Below the pieces are notes generated by a model, which did not search any database, was not told where the DNA came from, and saw only the letters and a list, made by a program, of their open reading frames with translations. Shown here one piece after another: positions 37,764-64,000 of a stretch of DNA of 64,000 nucleotides. The translations under genes were made by a program, and so were the position numbers. Source of the stretch: Hymenolepis diminuta (taxonomy: Eukaryota; Platyhelminthes; Cestoda; Cyclophyllidea; Hymenolepididae). How positions within the stretch are numbered: the stretch's first letter is position 1; the number at the start of each line of letters is the position of its first letter. The stretch covers positions 445,892 to 509,891 of the forward strand of contig CAADRB010000038.1 of the NCBI GenBank assembly GCA_900708905.1. Direction: 5' to 3'.

Positions 37764-39057
37764 TTTAAAATAATAACTGCAGAATAATTGCACAAATTTA
37801 TTCTATTCGAAAAAATATCATAGTTTGTGCTTTAAAGTTTAAATGGCAGTTTGTGCCACTCTGATAATCTTGATACCTTTATGGAAAGTTATTTCACTTT
37901 CCAGGTATTTATAATAATGATAGTAGTAAGGCTATTCATTTGAGGATCAAATCGAACACATGAATTGGACAAAAGAATTCATGGTTTATAAATTCCAGCA
38001 TATCAATGCAAGAGTTATGAGAGGCCTTTTAATGACTCTTTTAATTTCAATATTCTTTACCAGCGCTATATTTAAGAAAATATATCCTCGTCATTTCATT
38101 GGACGGTCTTAAATCTTGAATAATTATAGGAAGAGCACACATCCACCATCGTAAAATATTAGAAGAACGATTATATGACCGATTTCATGCTTGCTGTATC
38201 CGATAGGAGCATTTTAGGCTGAGGACATTCGAGTAATGGTACTACTTGCTCATCCATTTAATTATACTTAATTTATAGTAATATTTATATAGTGTTAATT
38301 TTTGTCACTATTAATTACAAAGCCAAAATGCAATTTCATACTTTAAGAAAGAAATCTCATTATAAAAACTGTCTAACGATATTTAAATTTCCAACTGATC
38401 AGGCTTTCATAATTTGCGTTCAGTTCGTTGTACCATCTTCTTACGTTCCCAAGTTTCTTCAATGAGCGTATGGGCTAGTCAATCACATAACTATGGTTTT
38501 GAGTGGCCTTTCATATCATCTTGATTAACCTGTCTTCCCTAAAAGCTAAAAGAAGTTAATTAATCCCAAATAAATGCTTTCTGAAAATCAAGATCCACTA
38601 GAATTCACTCAATCTGAACTTCCATCATATTATATGACCGCTATTTAATCTAATCAATCAAATTTCTGGGCCGATCTTTGATGACTTTCTGTTTTTAATA
38701 TTTTCCTAAATTTAGATCAATGTTTTCGGATTTCGATAAAACTAATTAAAATGATTATACTACTAATTAACTAAATTAAAAGCAAACATCAACAGATATG
38801 AATAATTCAAATAGCAGCTGATAGTGTATATCTATTTTTAAAGCCTCATAAACAACTAGCCGTCATCTGCTCATATGCTCTAAGTCAGACTCTCTGGGTG
38901 GGATATTAACAAGTTTAATTATTTAAGCGACGTGGTTATCAAATATCTCATAAAGAAATTTTAATAAAATGCGTTTATTTTTTAATCATAAAAGTAGAAA
39001 TGAATAACTGTAAATTCTTTTCTTTAGCAAAATATATGCTCTTGGTATATTTCAAAA

Positions 39058-39082
39058 TATGTATATATATATATATATTATA
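39058..39082. repeat. (TA)n microsatellite
   Basis: Alternating A/T run of about 25 bases with one G. Confidence 0.85.
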
Positions 39083-41593
39083 ATAGTGTGGGTCTGCAAT
39101 GATAGAGATTAGGTGTTCAAAACCAACCTACACATTCGCTGTTCGGAATGAGTAACCATGTTGATCAATACCAGAAAATGAGGTCAAATTTACGTTTTTC
39201 ACGCAATGAGACTCCGAGGCAGCTCTCCTTCACTCAAATTTTGCAAAAAATTCTCATCAAATTAACTTTTGTTGGAAGCATGATCTAAGATAGGGAGTGG
39301 TCATCCTGTCACAATGGCTGCTTGCAATTTAAATAGTATGGGACTTCAGTTGAGTATATATAGATTCCAAGTTTCCCGTTGGATTGCAAGCTCTTTTTAG
39401 CCTGTGCACAGACAAGTACTTCCATATTTACTGGTGAGATTGCTAGATTTGCCTACTTCGAATTCCCCGGTAATATTTGGAGCTATATTAATATGTAATA
39501 ACTAACTTATCATTCATTCTTTATTCGTACATTATACAACTTCCTTTAGATACCACTGTCTATAAAATTCAAGATCAAATGGAGTGAGAGCATCGTAATT
39601 ATCGCTGTTTTTCGATAGATAACTTTGAATATTTAATTAATCCTGTCATAACGACTTGTTTTGTTACTACTTTCAATATCCGACACATCCGCGATGATAA
39701 TTTCATGAATCCAACCCAAAAGATTAAATATTTCCCTTCGACCTTGTGATATATTGATAAACAACCTCATTTGCGCGCTTGCTCAAGTTCGCCTCATCAT
39801 CCATTCCCATATACAAACGATACGTGCTATATCCATCATTTCTCTCACTTTCACTAACATGACTCGGATTTTTTATATGACTATCGTTTAAGTGGTTTTT
39901 CATAATAAATGATGACCATATCCAATTCAGTCGTGTTTTGCGTAGCCTCTGTTAGCCACTACTGCAAGTAGACCGAAAAGAAGAGGAGTTTATAGAAGAA
40001 AAGGCAAATAACGCAATTGAATACAAGTGCCTGAAAGTAAGTAGAAGAAGGGAAAAACCCCAATCACATCGCCTCCTCTTTCGCTTATTTAGTCTCTTCG
40101 ATAGTATCCGCAGGATCTTGAACGCTGGTTGGTTCTTCTTCCGTGATGGGTACTCAAAAATAGTACATGATTTAGTGGCTAGTACAGTATAGGCATGGAC
40201 GGTTCTGGCCCATGGCGTACATAGCAAGCTCAAAAAATTACCAAATTCTCTTTGTTCGGTTCGACTAGAGTTCGGTTTGGAAGCTTTAAAGCTATGGTAG
40301 CATCACGCTTAGTTTCATACTAAGAGAATGCTACGTAGAGGCTGAGTTTTATAACTTGACCGAGTTTGACTTACACCCTCTGTCTTCTCATATCTTATAA
40401 CCTTATTTATACTTTGATCAAATGAACTTTTATTGGATACATAAAGGCGAATCATTTCATGAAGTCCAATTTGAAATAAAAGAAAGAAGAGAAATTATTG
40501 AACTTCAGGATTTAAGAATGCAGTAAGTAAAACGTGTATGATTTCACGTGGATGTTGTTAATTTTACACGAATTTATCCATGTCTACAACCCAGAAATGA
40601 GCAGAAAGTACAGAACACATACAAGAAGTTCCTTTACGCAAAGAACCTGCAATAGCGCTATATACAGAACTGTGCGTAATTAATATTATGTCATTTGTTA
40701 CAGGTGCCACACAAACGCACCTCTTAGACTTTTTTACCTTTCCTGCCTTCTACCGGTTTTCTGGAACTTTTCCCACTGTGGTCAATGAAGATTAGAAGTA
40801 CATAAAATGAATATATTTTCGAACTGGATATAATGAAAAATCATGAGTAAATTGAATTAAATTTCGAACTTTTTGGGCGCAGACTAAAACCATCACCTGA
40901 CCCCCCCCCGTCCCCTAACGTCTCTACTATTAGTCTCTATGGTGAATTTACGTCCACTTACCCGGTTGAGTCTTCTCACGATAAATTACGGTTTGATCTC
41001 TTAAAGACGTGCATTCTCAGATACTGTGTATAACTCCCACTAAACCGAATTCCGACAGGTCGGATCACAAAATTGGAAGCAAAAACATGATAGTTTCTTT
41101 TAGGTTATCAAAAGAGATGGATGCACTGAGAAGTTTTAATCAACCTACTAGGCTCAGTCCACAGACGGTTCAGCTTTGAATACTGCGAACGTAGCAATCA
41201 GCTCGTAACTCACGAGCCAGATCTTGATGTTTGAAATTCCAAAATTTAAGTAAACGAAGCAAAGTGAAAAGTGATGCCTTGACTCTTACTGCCTCCCTCT
41301 TCTCGATCTTGCATTCACCTCTTACTTGGGTTGTTTCACTATTATACTTTGTAACTGTTTTTCCGTGTTAAGGTAAAAATAGCTCACACAATTAGTATTA
41401 TTATCTGAATTTGAGTTTAAAATACTGTACTAATTGATTCAACTGGTGTAAAGGGCTTAGACTTGCAGACAATTTTCACCTGTTCTAATAACTGTCCTCC
41501 TAAGAATCTGTTCATATTGTTTGTATATTTTGTTCATTGAACAATAGAATTATTACAAAAATATTCCAAGATAAAACGAAATTTGGCAGAACC

Positions 41594-41830
41594 TGGCTAA
41601 TCTAGAGGTGCATAGTTTTCTCCATTTGTAGCTAACTCATTGAAATTGATGAGTGCTTGACAGGCCCGGAGAGAGTGCCTAAGATACTAATTCCCGTCAC
41701 CAATTGGATGGCTGATGGTTAATCCCTTTGTTTCCAGACCTTCGTAGAAAAACACCCAAGCTTCCAAGTTCTCTTTAACTATATTCTTTATCAGTAAAAA
41801 CCGAGATGTCCACACTCCTCATCTCCCATC
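41594..41830. repeat. Dispersed repeat family C, copy 2
   Basis: Aligns with 52699-52935. Shared landmarks are GGCTAATCTAGAGGT, AACTCATTGAAATTGATGAG, the CCAATTGGATGG / CCAACTGATTGG block and AGTTCTCTTTAACTA. The 5' 90 bases also align with 33248. Confidence 0.7.
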
Positions 41831-42017
41831 GCTCCCATCGTAAAGTATGAAGTATCATTTTCATCGCCCTCGATACGGACAGGTCACCAGGGGTATCGGT
41901 AAAAGGTGATGAAGGCCAATTCTCTAAAGGTATTAGACACGTCAAATTCACCGATTATATAAGTGATTCTATTAATTTAACTTAACCCACATTAATGCAA
42001 AAAAATAATTTTTCATT

Positions 42018-42345
42018 GTGAGAAACAGTGTAAATCGATTAACATGGAGACCAATAAACGATAAAGGGGATGGACTCGGAAAGATATTGAAGGTAAAATC
42101 AAGTTATTAATCTTACGTCATTCAATTTTTGGATTCGGGTGGTATAAGTTTTATTCATTTGATAGTTCGCGTTCCAAAATTCGATTTTCATGACTTGTCC
42201 ACAGGCTGGAGGAAATTCTTTTCCACGATACCCAAAGTATTTTGATCGGTTATTCTTCATTATGGTCCGCCTTGCCACTTCCGAAGGATGAGAAAGCACA
42301 ATGATCTTAAGTGGTACTAATCAACAATATGACCGTAGCATAGCA
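42018..42345. repeat. Dispersed repeat family A, copy 2
   Basis: Shares with copies 1 and 3 the GGGGATGGACTCGGAAAGAT, AATTTTTGGATTCGGGTGG, TTCCAAAATTCGATTTTCAT and GGATGAGAAAGCA blocks in the same order and orientation. Confidence 0.7.
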
Positions 42346-42739
42346 AAGCTAAGGTAACGAAAAATTTTAGGTATCCTTGATTTAGATCCCATTTACAACC
42401 CAGAAGAGGATAAAGTACTTTGTGTACAAAACTATGCATAATTGGTGTTTTAGTAGAAAGGAAAGTGAACTGAAGTACATAATTTCTATGGAGAGATCCT
42501 TATCTTTGGATTAAATGGACTGTAGCCAACCATAAAGACGTCAAAATTTAAAATTGATGTAATCGTGAGCTACGATGACAAAATTGCTCCTAAAAAATTA
42601 TGGGGTTATGCTTAGGAAGCCTCATCCAGTCCTAAACCAACATTCTTGTTTCACATATCTTCTTACGAAGATCACCAACTGGACATGGGTGGCAGTGCCC
42701 ACTAAATGTTCACAAGTATTATCACTGTCCATGGAATTC

Positions 42740-42815
42740 GGTGGCGCAGTGGTCAATGTGCCCATCTACAAAGTCGGAGGATATGAGATCGATGTACGTG
42801 CAGTGCTACTAGTGA
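42740..42815 (+). repeat. tRNA-derived-looking fragment (possible SINE head)
   Basis: GGTGGCGCAGTGGTCAATGT looks like a tRNA 5' half with an A box. About 45 bases on, GAGATCGATGT is a poor B-box match. Two shorter relatives lie at 33849 and 35256. It is not a functional tRNA: the acceptor and T arms do not pair convincingly. Confidence 0.45.
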
Positions 42816-43723
42816 CCAAACACCCTGGTTAAATCTGGTCAGCAAGAAAGGCAGTAGAATGTGAGTTTCTTGTGAAAACAGCTCTAGGATGTCTCCGCTC
42901 TACCCAAGTGTCATTAGTACCTCTTCCAATGGATTTGGAAATATTTCTAATGCATATGTATCAAAATATGGAAGTAAAAACACTGTTCAAAGAGCATTTA
43001 GGAAGGGTGCTTGAAAAGTAGTGTAAAATAAAGTCAGTGCATCAGAAGAGTCCTACTTCAGTAGAATTTAGATTCATCAAGGTGGCCGCTTTTATTTTAA
43101 TTGTACATTTTACGGAGTTATGTTCAAATTTTCAAATTTAACGATTTGATTCAGAGCCTTCTGAAGTGCAGGACCAACTGGCTGACATGCTCCAACAGTG
43201 AGGTTTCTTATATATTTCCTATCTTTAAATCAAAAATTGGGAACCGTCCTACTATACAAATGATGTGACGTAAAATCCACAAACATATTTAATAAACAGT
43301 TTTCTAACACTCATCTTCGGTGGAAGGGGAGATATCATGAAGCCTCCCAGATGGGAAACTCAAATTCTGCCACCCCTTTTATTAGCCTGGCTTGATCAAC
43401 TCGGTTGATCATTCCACTCTTTGATATAAATATTAGTGCTAACCCTTTAACTTCAATTACCCACTTAAACATTCCTATGGACTTGTCACAATTTTAACAA
43501 TGGGAAATAAAACGAGATCGGTTGTTACTTCACAATGTATATTTGAAGCGCTTAGATTCAATTTAATAAATTTCGAGTTTTAATGATCCAGTGCATATTA
43601 TTTCTCTAGCATATTATTTCAAATTCGATTAAAATTACAGAATAAACAAAAAGTGCCTTTATGAGAATCTGCACTTCTCTCTATGTACAAAACCATGCGA
43701 AATTGATGCTGACGTGGTCACGT

Positions 43724-64000
<20,277 letters not shown>

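Larger units (their letters stand above)
30570..43723. other. Intergenic region between two convergent genes (13 kb)
   Basis: It starts with the probable 3' UTR of the SRCIN1-like gene; the first canonical AATAAA noticed is near 32211. No exon on either strand could be supported. It holds repeat families A and C, tRNA-like fragments (33849, 35256, 42740), hairpins at 35957-36003 and 36471-36503, and a TA tract at 39058-39082. The remaining sequence is unassigned. Confidence 0.65.

Noticed and set aside
39952..40233. 93-codon minus-strand open frame between the genes
   Set aside because: Arg/Ser/Leu-rich with no recognisable family, no supported splice partners.
40898..40918. C-rich run near 40902 as a regulatory element
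   Set aside because: Simple homopolymer-like tract, no context supporting function.
42740..42815. Functional tRNA gene
   Set aside because: A-box-like sequence is present, but acceptor and T stems do not pair and the B box is poor; kept only as a tRNA-like repeat.

Overview
This is eukaryotic, AT-rich nuclear DNA. It holds two protein-coding genes made of short exons with GT-AG introns, and the introns and intergenic DNA are filled with short, decayed dispersed repeats. The genes are animal ones. The gene structure and degraded non-LTR retrotransposon remnants would fit an AT-rich flatworm (tapeworm- or fluke-like), but nothing in the window proves the phylum. I see no bacterial-type operons, CRISPR arrays, rRNA genes or confident tRNA genes.

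Region 1 (about 0.5-30.6 kb, plus strand): the 3' part of a gene of the SRCIN1/KIAA1217 (p140Cap / sickle-tail, AIP3-domain) family. I could join twelve exons with fully consistent reading phase into one open frame of 968 residues that ends at a stop codon at 30569. The 5' end lies upstream of the window, unless an in-frame ATG at 486 is used. The middle exons carry the conserved coiled-coil/AIP3 core. The later exons carry a CxxH-x10-CxxC motif, a proline-rich segment and an acidic segment. Introns reach 8.5 kb, and the last one contains a broken non-LTR reverse transcriptase.

Region 2 (30.6-43.7 kb): an intergenic stretch between two convergent genes with no gene I can support. It contains members of several degenerate dispersed repeat families, tRNA-like fragments and hairpins.

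Region 3 (43.7-62.4 kb, minus strand): a complete TFB1M gene, the mitochondrial 12S/15S rRNA dimethyladenosine transferase. Five exons join in phase to 377 residues. The catalytic Rossmann fold is in exons 1-2. Exon 3 is flanked by two copies of a ~280-bp repeat. The C-terminal exons 4 and 5 lie 4.6 kb and a further 9.9 kb downstream, across repeat-filled introns.

Region 4 (62.4-64 kb): upstream flank and presumed promoter of TFB1M, with nothing specific recognisable. The two genes have no evident functional link: one is a cytoskeletal/Src-signalling scaffold, the other a mitochondrial ribosome biogenesis enzyme. The most notable non-gene signal is the set of related repeat copies (five families below) spread through introns and intergenic DNA.
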